Below are positions 53,701 to 62,700 of a stretch of DNA of 64,000 nt, piece after piece; positions within the stretch are counted from its first letter, which is position 1, and each line of letters starts with the position of its first letter. The position numbers were made by a program, and so were the translations under genes. This stretch comes from Candidatus Poribacteria bacterium (GTDB lineage: Bacteria; Poribacteria; WGA-4E; PCPOR2b), in NCBI GenBank assembly GCA_022822005.1, contig JAJECO010000084.1, forward strand, positions 115,818-179,817, in the 5' to 3' direction. The notes under the pieces were generated by a model that saw only the letters and a program-made list of their open reading frames with translations, ran no database searches and was not told the origin of the DNA.

Positions 53701-56605
53701 GTCCCACATTTTTCTTAGCCTCTGAGGACGGTTCAGGCATCGCCAATATTCGATCAAAATGTGATGTAGCGCGCTCCAATTCGTTCATTTCAACCAGCAA
53801 CGCACCTATATGATACAGTTTTTTCGCCTCCGCCACTTTCTCTCCAGCACGATCTAATGCAGAAAGTGCTTCATCAAGCAGCCCATGTTGACTGAGTAAT
53901 TCTGCCAGTTTTATCTCCGCTTCAACATCTTTATTTCTAACGTGCAGCAGCTTTGACCACGTCTGAACTGCTTCCTGCTCTCGACCGATGTCAAAGAGCA
54001 TTTCGCCAAGTTTCTGTTGGTGATAAGGATTAGGCTGCGCCTTGACAAGCCGCTGCTGATACGAAAGCGCCTCCTGTGTTTCACCAAGTTCGAGGTTAAT
54101 CTTAACCAGTTGCGTCAGTAGATCCGGATTTTGGGTCTCCTTCTCCAACGCTCGCGCCAACTGTTCTCTCGCAGCGGGTAGGTCCCCCTGTCCTCGGTAC
54201 AATTCCGCCAATCCTAACACAGGTCCTTGGTCATTTGGGTTTACCCGTGCCATCTGCTGGAATTTCTCCTCCAACTCATCGCTTCGCCCAAAATCGTAAT
54301 ATGCCCCCTCTAACCGATTGACAAACGAAAGTTTATCACTGAGTTCGTCGCTCAGATCCCAGCACCGCCAATATTGTTCGATCGCCTGACGATAATTCCC
54401 CGCTTGTTGATACACATCTGCGAGCTCGGCACGAATTTCGGTGGATTCAGGGCGCAACCGGACCGCCTGCTTCAGGCTATCAACCGCCCCTTCATAATGA
54501 CCTCGCTGCTTATCAATTCCCGCCAGTAGTTGATACCCCTCTGGATTCCGAGGGCTGTGTGCAACCGCTTGCTTTGCAGCTGAAGTAGCAACATCAAAAT
54601 CCATCGCTCGTAGATGGAGACGTGCAGCGTCTGAATAGTATTCCCGTGCATTACCAGCGTCAATCTCAATGAGATCATTGTAAATAGCGACCGCTTCATC
54701 ACGCCGCCCACTTCTCGTGTAAAGTTCCACGAGCCAACGATTGACCTGCACGTCATTTGGTTTGAATCCTTTCGCTTGGATCAAAATTTCAAGTGCATTT
54801 GTCACATTCCCCAATTTGAGGTACATCTTGGCAAGCTGTTTCCGCTGTTCAAAACTTTCAGGCAGCCCTTCCAACTCTTCAATTTTCTCCGCAAGAACGC
54901 CCTGACGACGATAGATTTCAATCTGCTGGTCGGTCATCCGCTCTACGAAGAAGGGGTTCGGTGCCAACTTTGCGGCTTCTGTATATTCAGCCAACGCCCC
55001 TTCGTAATCCTTGCTCTCCATCAATCGCCGCGCCAACGCCTCACGGTAGCGATATTCATTGGGCGTTAACTCAACCGCTTTTCGGCTGGCAACAATGGCT
55101 TCCTCTCGGAAATACTTGGTGTCGAGCAGCTGCGCAAGCCGATCATAATTTTCAGCACTACCCCCCTTTATCCCCCCGCTTGCGGGGGGAAATAGGGGGG
55201 CAACCATCCGGTTCCACGTCTCAATAGCCTTCTCACGATTTCCCTGACGGAAATAGAATTCACCAAAATATTCGATGTAATCGAGATTCTCAGGCGCGAT
55301 CGAAATTGTCTTTTCATATGCTGCAATGGCGTCATCCATCCATTCATGTCCTGTGTAAATTTCGGCGAGAGTGAGATACGTTCCTGCGTTATCTGGATCG
55401 CGATCAATCATCCGCTGATAAGTCGTCTTTGCTCTGTCTTCGTCCTCTAATTGCAGGTACAATTCGCCAAGCTCACGATAGATCCCAAAATCGTCAGGCT
55501 GAGCCTCGCTGAGGGTTTCATATTCCGCCGCCGCTTCCTCAAATCTTTCGGTGTTGCGGAAGACAGCGATAAGATTCAGGCGGAGTCCGGCATCTGTCGG
55601 GGCAAGCCCCAATCCCTGTTGATACTTGGCGACTCCTTCATCTACCTGCTGATCCTCAATATAGGCATTGGCAAGCAAGCCAAGCAACTCCACATCATTC
55701 GGCGTTTGGGCGAGTTTGCCCTCATAATAGGTGATTAAGCCGGGCCAATCCCCGTTGTGGGCGTAGATACCGATGATCCGTTGATGCAAGTCTTTCCGAA
55801 GCCAATTTCCTTGCCCTGTCAATGCAAGGGCTTTGTCATAGTTTTGGACAGCAGCATCGTATTCCCGCATCTCTTCCTGAATCTTCCCAATCTCCCGCAG
55901 ACTCAAGCAGACTCGATACGGGTCATCCCGCTTCAATTGGACGACAGCCTCATGCTGTTCAATCGCTTGGGAATAAAGCTCCTGCTCTCGGAACAGGTCC
56001 GCTAACTCTATCCGGGAGAAGATGTTCGCCGGATCCAGTTCAGCGATTTTGCCCCACGCCGTAATCGCCTCGTCTATCCGATCTCGACGGAAATAGGCGC
56101 GTCCGAGTGCTTTATAGGTAGCTGTCAACTCATCAGGTGTGGCAGATTGTGATGCTATCGCAAGATCCGTTGCCCTCGTAAGTGCAGCAATGGCTCCCTC
56201 ATGCTGACGCAACGTCGCATACATCTGTCCAAGCGCAAAGTGCGGATAGTAATCGTCCGACGCCAAATCAACAGCACGCCGATACGCCACGATTGCCTCT
56301 GCATTTTTACCGAGCCGCTTGTAGATGTGTCCCAGAATCAGCTGCAGGTTCGGATCCTCCGGTTTTGCCCCCACCTCCGTTTGATAATCAACGACCATCT
56401 GGTCTAAGCCTGCCCCTTCAAGGTAGAGCTGATACAAACGGTCAAACGTGCTGCCCTCCTTCGGTTTGCGCTCCAGCATCTGCTTATAGCGCGTCACGAT
56501 TTTTTCATCAACCGCTTCATCTTGGGCATGGGCAATCGGTAGAATAGTTATAAGACAGTAGAGAAATAGAATAAGAGTTATCGGTTGCTTGTGACGTTCA
56601 AACAC
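47774..56605 (-). CDS. Giant secreted TPR protein with C-terminal sugar-binding-like cap
   Basis: 2,943 residues from a GTG with AGGAGG seven bases upstream. Signal peptide (LILFLYCLITILPIAHA, cut before QDEA). Tetratricopeptide repeats (patterns like AxxxYxKAIEINPxDxxxYxxLAxLY) fill nearly all of residues 40-2730. The last about 200 residues differ: ERAWWVLGPFDNIGGVDYNK, DFAPIFGFG, AYAWTTISSPDERQAQIWIS, KIWFNGKKV, TLRAGRNSILVKLAG, a beta-sandwich like those of sugar-binding or PA14-type domains. Around residues 469-482 an in-frame repeat-like insert encodes APLFPPASGGIKGGS. A full-length paralogue lies directly upstream. It probably forms a long superhelical scaffold outside the inner membrane; the ligand is unknown. 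Confidence 0.93.
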   Translation of the reverse strand: MFERHKQPITLILFLYCLITILPIAHAQDEAVDEKIVTRYKQMLERKPKEGSTFDRLYQLYLEGAGLDQMVVDYQTEVGAKPEDPNLQLILGHIYKRLGKNAEAIVAYRRAVDLASDDYYPHFALGQMYATLRQHEGAIAALTRATDLAIASQSATPDELTATYKALGRAYFRRDRIDEAITAWGKIAELDPANIFSRIELADLFREQELYSQAIEQHEAVVQLKRDDPYRVCLSLREIGKIQEEMREYDAAVQNYDKALALTGQGNWLRKDLHQRIIGIYAHNGDWPGLITYYEGKLAQTPNDVELLGLLANAYIEDQQVDEGVAKYQQGLGLAPTDAGLRLNLIAVFRNTERFEEAAAEYETLSEAQPDDFGIYRELGELYLQLEDEDRAKTTYQRMIDRDPDNAGTYLTLAEIYTGHEWMDDAIAAYEKTISIAPENLDYIEYFGEFYFRQGNREKAIETWNRMVAPLFPPASGGIKGGSAENYDRLAQLLDTKYFREEAIVASRKAVELTPNEYRYREALARRLMESKDYEGALAEYTEAAKLAPNPFFVERMTDQQIEIYRRQGVLAEKIEELEGLPESFEQRKQLAKMYLKLGNVTNALEILIQAKGFKPNDVQVNRWLVELYTRSGRRDEAVAIYNDLIEIDAGNAREYYSDAARLHLRAMDFDVATSAAKQAVAHSPRNPEGYQLLAGIDKQRGHYEGAVDSLKQAVRLRPESTEIRAELADVYQQAGNYRQAIEQYWRCWDLSDELSDKLSFVNRLEGAYYDFGRSDELEEKFQQMARVNPNDQGPVLGLAELYRGQGDLPAAREQLARALEKETQNPDLLTQLVKINLELGETQEALSYQQRLVKAQPNPYHQQKLGEMLFDIGREQEAVQTWSKLLHVRNKDVEAEIKLAELLSQHGLLDEALSALDRAGEKVAEAKKLYHIGALLVEMNELERATSHFDRILAMPEPSSEAKKNVGQTGRPTVGSSQKSFLPDTRRFNLVRDLVHRIQRPYWGSTGARWLPTSFEDAQAGALTQLGLIAQREQRLDDFIAGFEARAEAHPQDLRGLETLAQVSILMGNPDKTLQAVDRLIGLSPNDLSYKAIQLNHALQRDLDYETAKSYLDGLSQLSLEARLWYTCRLANTLHRGGNQADAKKLVHEIEDTGVTNVQVLSELVRVLTQIGETDTTEQILARLPVTSGITRSASTTRQGAQAHRTMYANLSYAYVRDGQIDKAISVFWKFFEHTKPAVANSRAISIAYSSHSYRGYNPVQTNFPAFSIYYNQDRLQFLQEFFLYLWTWNQLDPLYAQFQAEFEGAKGEDRIYPGLALSYFYWWGGKRDKAEEIVSELQAEFPDNLTLTLQTAFVSIHTGNHQKAMKAFTKVADKDRRNRQQYNDLILQVAIYTGDTVKVRELLSKILSSPVSARALQQFAEKLQQSGLTQYAIVASKGAMKFAMGQRDPNFLMQLSRQLEELGRGQDAAIVAERALRFANRRDRYGQTMHNWHFQQASNMARRRATKEREELLILVSEKNPNSFRAQINLATYYEAANQADKAAKAFDAALALRPKDGITRQRYAQMLIRSGRTDAAVAQYTILLTNDPNALGHNFWDVMRTFFQAGKAEEIAALAKGTIRPSIGHGFGPNFAESVARECIRSNYPEGAVEIYEKLLAVNPSNTRTYDQLASAYTASGDRDKAIQFLRTRLEDSELAILKNRRTQIQLVEKLIELYKVSGELDALREEYEGQLAENPDDTLSVYLVALMRVESGAIEGAEPLVNQLLDDPSIISQAWYSKLAEAYRTAGDQEREVRLLERAVQKLSPWNTYQKSEMYEKLGAAQAQQGDKEKAADSFRKMGSLRLPVFGGSSYWEKQEIASRFMQHEMWDDAEAMYTEVLNDLSVDQYHREQAQERLTEIKRRKSGVRTTTRPTEQAQEMNIVMQRALAEQYMHREQLSKAVELYKQIVAAMPEDLESRAAVAGIYSRQDKHEAAITEWQALREIDPENTKYQDGLVDAYQSAGKTDEAIELAQGFIEAEESGIHYARLAKVYASIDRVDEAITIYQKAIEINPGDRNVYQALAQLYIRKEDFESAEQMYQYAIQYTGEEWERRNIERQLMELYRRQGKLEDMLEQAESEGLLTFEMQREKAQGYVSQGEWEQAAAAYKKAIDMTTQSWERNEVSTELVKVYAQLGQTETAVDLYKTLSRSGFGGVSMMSSGSGGLQIYFGGDQARESLITAYRSKNKLDDLLSYFEAQGEETVENPARLEITAEIHRTRGDYAKAAKSYQTLAKVQPGNVRSYYYAAAALNRNDEPEMAQTVLSEGETARSNDMQWRQDMWHLAALGSICLEGELYDSATKLIDEAIMMTGRYGGFERPSLYNMLAQSYLGAERYEEAANAYHQLENIAEDEGMRQTARTGMRRAYKAGNLYEKLVAEKAQAVEDTPEDPDAHFALAQSYEWNDMRDKAIAVYERANELNPDSTVILTPLAKLYTETAPEKAKALYKRLIELIDNPNDRTRERRLLIEVYKKLGELDTAIAELRDLAGTATEKVERNSALHVLWGLFEDGERKSERVTLFEELAAQIEEDATVYQLLGDAYKAVENREKADIAYTQWVEFRQKEIDRSGENWDYYELARQLLQKGIMPEKALEFIDRVTQVHSGSYHTAMLGQAYLLNGEYEKSAENFKRALSGEDSPFEASLVWSSLEEASKTVKDDEGFIQLMEVLTETIPLNANERMHANLVFSTFYHERNQPEEAERYVKKSGVVPERAWWVLGPFDNIGGVDYNKVDIPEDVVEIDKTVAYEGKDGQIGWEQRADETFDGYLDFAPIFGFGELDQVLTGARKPNPELDTVLAYAWTTISSPDERQAQIWISTFNNAKIWFNGKKVSTIDRELQLTHDDHHAVPVTLRAGRNSILVKLAGRQWGWGFHLWVTDVDGFPLEGVEYMNSPTIQQSAEE
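55161..55200. repeat. In-frame C/G-rich palindrome inside the giant TPR gene (family A-like core)
   Basis: CCCCCCTTTATCCCCCCGCT and its GGGGGGAAATAGGGGGG partner form a strong hairpin. It resembles the core of family A repeats and is read in frame as a Gly/Pro-rich loop between two TPRs. The paralogous position in the other giant gene lies just at the right window edge, so its presence there cannot be checked. Confidence 0.6.
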
Positions 56606-56747
56606 GGTATTTCCTCCTCTGGAGAATGGTTTGGATCGTTCAGTGTTTCCTTTACAATATCCGTTAACAACTCATCTTCGCCATTACTACAATTCACTAT
56701 TACGCTGAAAAACAGAGCAATACGGTAGCTTACATCATGCGTTTGCA

Positions 56748-59700
56748 CTATTGCAAACGATAGAAAACAAACACATCGATCTTTGTACCGGATTCTCGTT
56801 TCTTCAGTTTAAGTTGATGTTCGCCAGCAGTAAGTGGAAAACGTATCGGTCCATTACTTTCGTGAGTATAGGATCCCTCTTCCCTTCCTAGTGGACGAAC
56901 TGTCAAGACCTGCCATCGCCACGTTGACGACCTGATAGTATCCCATGTGTAGAACTTTTCTCGATCATCGAACTTGACGAAAAAACTGTCCGCTTTCCCG
57001 TCAGGTGCAAGCACACGGGCGATGATTTTATAATCGCCAGCTTGTTGGACGTTGATATCGAAGGTTACAACTTCGTTTGATCCGCCTGCATTTTCTTCTT
57101 TGTCATAGAGATCATCTCCGAGTCCTTGGAGAAATTTGCCCCCAGAGGCGTTTGAATCCTTTTCAATTTTAAATTCGCGGGTGATAGTGTCAGCAGATTC
57201 AGCTTCACGCACAAAACTCCCGGGCGCCAATTCCACGATTTTTTCAGTTTCTCCGGCTTGATGCAGGTGATAAATCATACCGCCGATATACAGGGCTTTG
57301 CTTTCTAGGTGTTGGGTCTCCTCGGCTGCTTTAGATAATAATGGGATGATTTCATCGGTTTGATCGTTTCGTGCGTAATGATCGGCTAACAGCATGACAA
57401 GTCCAGTTCGTGCTTCCGTATTGGACTCCGATTCAATCATCGCTTTTATTTTTTCTGGCTGTCCGTTGATGAGGTACGCCCATCCCAAGATTGATGTGTG
57501 ATTGGGGTCTGGATGTTCTCGTGAAACACGTAGGGCGAGTTCAAGTGCCTTTTCTGGCATAATTTCCTTGCTAAGGAGTTGGCTTGCAAAACGACCATAT
57601 TCCCAACTGCGCCCTTGTTGCCGATTTATCTCCCTTTGACGAAATTCACCCCACCGCGTGTAAGCGATACCCGCTTTTTCTTGATTCCCTGTCTCTTTGT
57701 AGGCATCTCCGAGTAGTTCGTATACGGTTGGACTTTCTCCGATTTGGGATGCAAGTTTCTCAAAGAGAGCAACCCTTTCGATCTTCCGCTCTTGATCATC
57801 GCAGATCTCCCAGAGCGAGTGAAGGGCCGCATTACGTTCAGATTTTTCTGTAGTTGTCCCGGCAAAGTCACACAGCTCTGCGATGGCGATATCGAGTTCC
57901 CCCAGCTTCTTGTATAACTCAATCAACATCCACCGCTTCTGGATGCGGTCGTTTGGCATATCTATCAGTTCAATGAGGCGTTTGTAAAGAGCTTTTGCCT
58001 TTTGGGGATCTACATCGGCATACAACTTTGCCAACGGTCCCAAGATGACAGCACTATCAGGGTGCAATTCATCAGCACGCTCGTAAGCGGCGATCGCTTG
58101 GTCAACTTGATCACCCCATTCGTAGGTTTGGGCAAGGGCAAGGTGGGCGTCCGGATCATCGAAATTTTCCGCCACCTGTTGTAACTTTTCGGGAATCTGT
58201 TTTTCGTAGAGCTTACCGGCTTTATACGCCCGGCGCATTGCCTTTTCTGCCCTTTCTCGTTCGCTGTCATCTTGGGCAATGTTTGCCATCTGTCGATACG
58301 CATTGACGGCGTTTTCGTACTGTTCTGTGCCGAGATAGCTTTTTCCAAGGATGTTATATAAATACTCTTGTCCCGAACGAAAGCCTCCGTACCTTGCACT
58401 TGTAGCGATTGCTTCTTCAGCGAACTTGATCGCAGGAGCATACATATCGCCGTCGAGACAGATAGTCGCCACCGCAGCGAGGAACCACATGTCACGTCTG
58501 TGGTTGCTCGCTGAAAGCGCAACTTCACCCTGATCGAGCAGCTCTCGCGCTAAATCGGGTTGATTACTCTTATTGAAGGTAGCAGCAGCGTAGTAAAAAC
58601 TGCGGACGTTGCCGGGCTGCGCCTTGCAGAGGGCTTGATAGGTTTGAGCAGCTCGTTCATAGTCATTGGCATTCCGATAAATTTCAGCGACCATTTCAAG
58701 GACGGTAGGATTGTCTGTCTCCTTTTCGAGTCTGCCTTTAAAATGAGTTTTCAACTGCTCAAGTTTGCCTTGCGTTCTGTAGGCATTAATTAAGGTTTCG
58801 CGTACTTCCTCCCCGCCGAACGCGATTTTGATACCGGATGGACCGTGGTGGATTGACATACCCGTTGAACCGGAGCGAGATAGTGTTTCGTAGACTTCCA
58901 TTGCCAAATCGTCCTCACCGAGTTGCACGTATACCTGTACCAATTCGTTGAAGATGTTATTCCGTTCCCAACTTTGAGCAGTCATATCGATTGCTTTCTT
59001 GTAGGCATCAACCGCTTCTTCCAATCTACCCTCGCTTCGGTAGCGTTGTGCACGCTCCTGTTGCATCTCAAACGTGAGCGTGCCTTCAGCCTCTGCTTTC
59101 TTCAACATCTTCTCCAGCCTTCCTTGACGACGGTAGAGGTTTATCAGTTGTCGTTCGATGCTTCGCCGCTCCCACTCCTGTCCGGTGTATTGAATGGCTT
59201 CCAAAAATGTTTTTTCGGCAGCATCCAAGTCATCTTTACGGAGATAAAGCTGTGCCAGTTCACGATAGATCTTTCCATTACCGGGAGTGAGTGCAATCGC
59301 TCTTTTATAGGCTTCGATGGCGTCATCGACCCGGTCTCCGGCGGCATAGACCTTGGCGAGCCGGACGTAGTGGACGCTATTGTCCACTTCCCCATCAATG
59401 TATTTCTGCGCGAGTTCGAGGGCTTCGGGGATTTTGTCAGCGGACCGGTAGGCATTGACAAGTCCATCCTGATACTTTGTGTTCTCCGGATCGGCTTCGA
59501 GCAACGCTTTCCAAGTATTGATTGCCTTATCGTGCTTATTTTGGCGCGAATAGATGGTTGCAAGTTGGGCGCGAGATTCAAGATCTTCCGGCATCGCTGT
59601 TACAATCTGCTCGAAAATCTCCACCGCCTCCGTGAGTTGATTGCGCTGCATGTACTGTTGCGCCAACGCTCGCTGCGTTCCAACATTCATCTCTTGCGTT

Positions 59701-62700
59701 TTTTCGGTCAGCCGGGTGGTCTCCGCCAATCCGTCGCGCCTCCGTTTAATCTCCATCAACTGCTGTTGCGCCTGTTCGCGATTCCACCGTTGCGCCGAGA
59801 GGTCATTAATGATTTCGGTAAATAACGCTTCGGCATCGTCCCACATTTCGTGCTGCATGTATATAGCCCCAACCTGTTCTTTTTCCCAAAAGCTAGATTT
59901 ACCCAGAGTGCTGGCAGCACCCATTCGACGGAATGTGTTCCGAGCTTTCTCTTTCTCGCCTTTCCGGGCGTAGGCTGTACCGAGTTTCCGGTAACTCTCG
60001 GAAAGTTGCCACCAATTCTGTGGGTCAATTTTCTCAATTGTGGCTTCAAGCAAACGGAGTTTACGGTCTCGGTCACCCGCGTTTTGGTATGCAGTCGCCA
60101 GACTGCTCAACCACTCTACATTTATTGATACGAAATCGAGCAGTTGATTAACAAGGGTATCCGAATCTTCAAGGTCATCTGCTGCAATCTTCATTGACGC
60201 AGCGAGATAAAGTAACAACGGGTCATCCGGCTTCTCGGCGAGTTTGGCTTCATATTCTGTCGTCAGACTTTCTATTTCACCAGATGCCTTGCAGAACTCA
60301 GCGAGTTTTGATACAATCTGCACTTGTGCATAAGAAGACATATTCTCTATTTTTACCGTCTTTTTGCGCAAGAACTGGATTGCCTTCTCACGTTCACCGG
60401 CGGCAGTATAGGCGGACGCTAGTTCGCTATAGAGGTCATCCCGATTTGGCTGGATGTCGACAATTTTTTCGTAGATCTCTGCCGCTGCTTTAGGGTTGTT
60501 ATTCTCCATACACTGCCATGCAACGCTTATCGCGAACTCGTTGCCGAAACCCTGTCCGATAGATGGTGAAATCATCCCCATCGCGAGCGAAACCAACTCA
60601 TCGACTTTGCCCGCCTGGAAGAAGGTATCCATCATCTCCCAATAGTCGTGACCGAGTGCATTTGGATTGTCCTCAAGGAGCGTTATGTATTGGGTCACGG
60701 CGTCTACTGTTTGCCCGCTACGTTGCAACATCTGGGCGTACCGCCGACGGGTCATACTGTCCTTGGGGCGCAGGGCAAGCGCTGCCTCAAAGGCATCCGA
60801 CGCCTTTTTGACCTGATTCGTACCTTCGTAGAACATAGCCAACTGGACTTGCGCCTGAAATGAATCCGGGCTCTTTTCGGCGGCTTCGATTAACTGGGGT
60901 TCGCGCGCTCGCACAGTTTTGGATCGACTCATTAGATGGGTCGCTTGCTGGAACTTCCACGAGTATAACGTCTGACCGTACCGGTCACGTTGGTTGGCGA
61001 AACGCATTGCACGTTCAGCGATGTGTGCCGCGTCCTGACCCCGACCGAGATTATCTAGGTGCTCACTTAACTCTATCAGGAAGTTCGGGTCGCGTTGCCC
61101 CATCGCCAAGACCATCGCTTTCTTGGCGACAGCGATCGCGTATTGCGTGAGACCCCCCTGCTGAAGTTTTTGTGAAAATCGATAAAGTTCACGGGCTCCA
61201 CCCGGCGAATTCAGCACTTTCGTTATCAACTCACGTACCTTGACTGTGTCCCCTATGTGCGAGGCAAGCTGTAGCGTTAGGTTATAATACTGACGGCGGT
61301 TTCGTGGGTCTCCTCCAGCGAGTTCATCGAGCAATTCCAACGCTACTCCATGTTGTCCGGTCTGGATAGAGGCAAAAACGGTGTTAAGCTTAAGCGTGAG
61401 GTCATCAGGGAATTCCCCTTGCAACGCCGAGAGAACCTCCTGCGCCTTATTCCGTTTCCCTTCCCACCAATAGCAGTAACTCAGCGCCAAACCGGGATAG
61501 ATACGGTCTCTACCTTCAGCGGCATCCAACTCCGTTTGGAGTTTGGTGTACAACGCTTCTTGCCCATCCTCCATCCACAGTTGGCTGAAAGCCCACTGTA
61601 GATACCGCAAACGGTCTTGATTGTAGTAAACCGTTGGCGATGGATAGCTGGATTGAATTGGCGTATATCCGCTATAGGAGTGCGACGAGTATGCAAGTGC
61701 TGCAACGCGCCGGGCATTTGTGGCAGGTGGTTTGGTACGGTCGCAGAACGCCCAGAATAGCGCAATCCCTTTGTCGATCTTCTCTTCACGGATGTAAGCG
61801 GCGGCGAGATTCCGGTAGATACCGCTATATTGCCACCACTGTTGCTGTGCGATTGATGGCGGTCCCATCATCGAAGTTCGGGACACCGTCGCAATCGCTG
61901 GAATTGGAAGTTGAGCAACGACTTTTTCTGCCGCGTCAGTCCTGCCCATCTGCGCGTATGCACCGACCAATACTGAGCTGGTGTTGAGATCGGTTACTTT
62001 TACAGTTTCAAATTCGTCCAACAGTTTTAGGGCATCCGCCTCTCTCCCTTGCCCGTAGAGTTGTGAGGCATATCGTGCGACATACCAGAGTCGTGCTTCG
62101 GGGGCAACCTCGGTCATTGCGTCGAGATATTTTTTTATCGTTTCATAATCGAACTGCTCCATTGATTGGTCTAATCGCAAGCCTTGATACACCGGGTCGT
62201 TTGGTGAAGCCGCAATCAGCCGATTGGTAATTTCCCTCACTTTGTCGGTGTTTTCGGTCAGGTTATAGAGTTGCACTAATGTTTCGAGTGTCTGGATGTC
62301 CTTCGGATTCGCATCAGCATCCGCCTCGAATTGCTGGATGAATTCGCTGAGTTTCCCTTGCTGCTGTGCGATGGTCGTCAACTGCACAAGCGCACCGGCT
62401 TGTGCCTCCTCAAAACTACTCGGCACCCACGGTTGACCGCTTCCACGCCCAAATGATCGATTCTGGATCTCCCAAACAAGGTGCCCTAGGAGGTCAAATT
62501 TGTCCGTGTTGATCCCGGGCGGTCCGTAGTTTGAACGAGACGATCTCGCCGTAACGTTCTTCATCGTATTTTCGGACGGTTTGGGCATCTCTATAATCCG
62601 CTGGAAGTGGGGTCGAGCGCGGTCTAATTCGTTCATCTCAACCAACGTCGCACCGATTTGATAGATTGCTATGGCCTCCTTGACGTTTTTACCCGCACGG

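Noticed and set aside
58923..59825. Plus-strand open frame of 300 codons in the second giant TPR gene
   Set aside because: It is antisense to continuous TPR coding; long shadow frames are expected opposite repeats of this composition.
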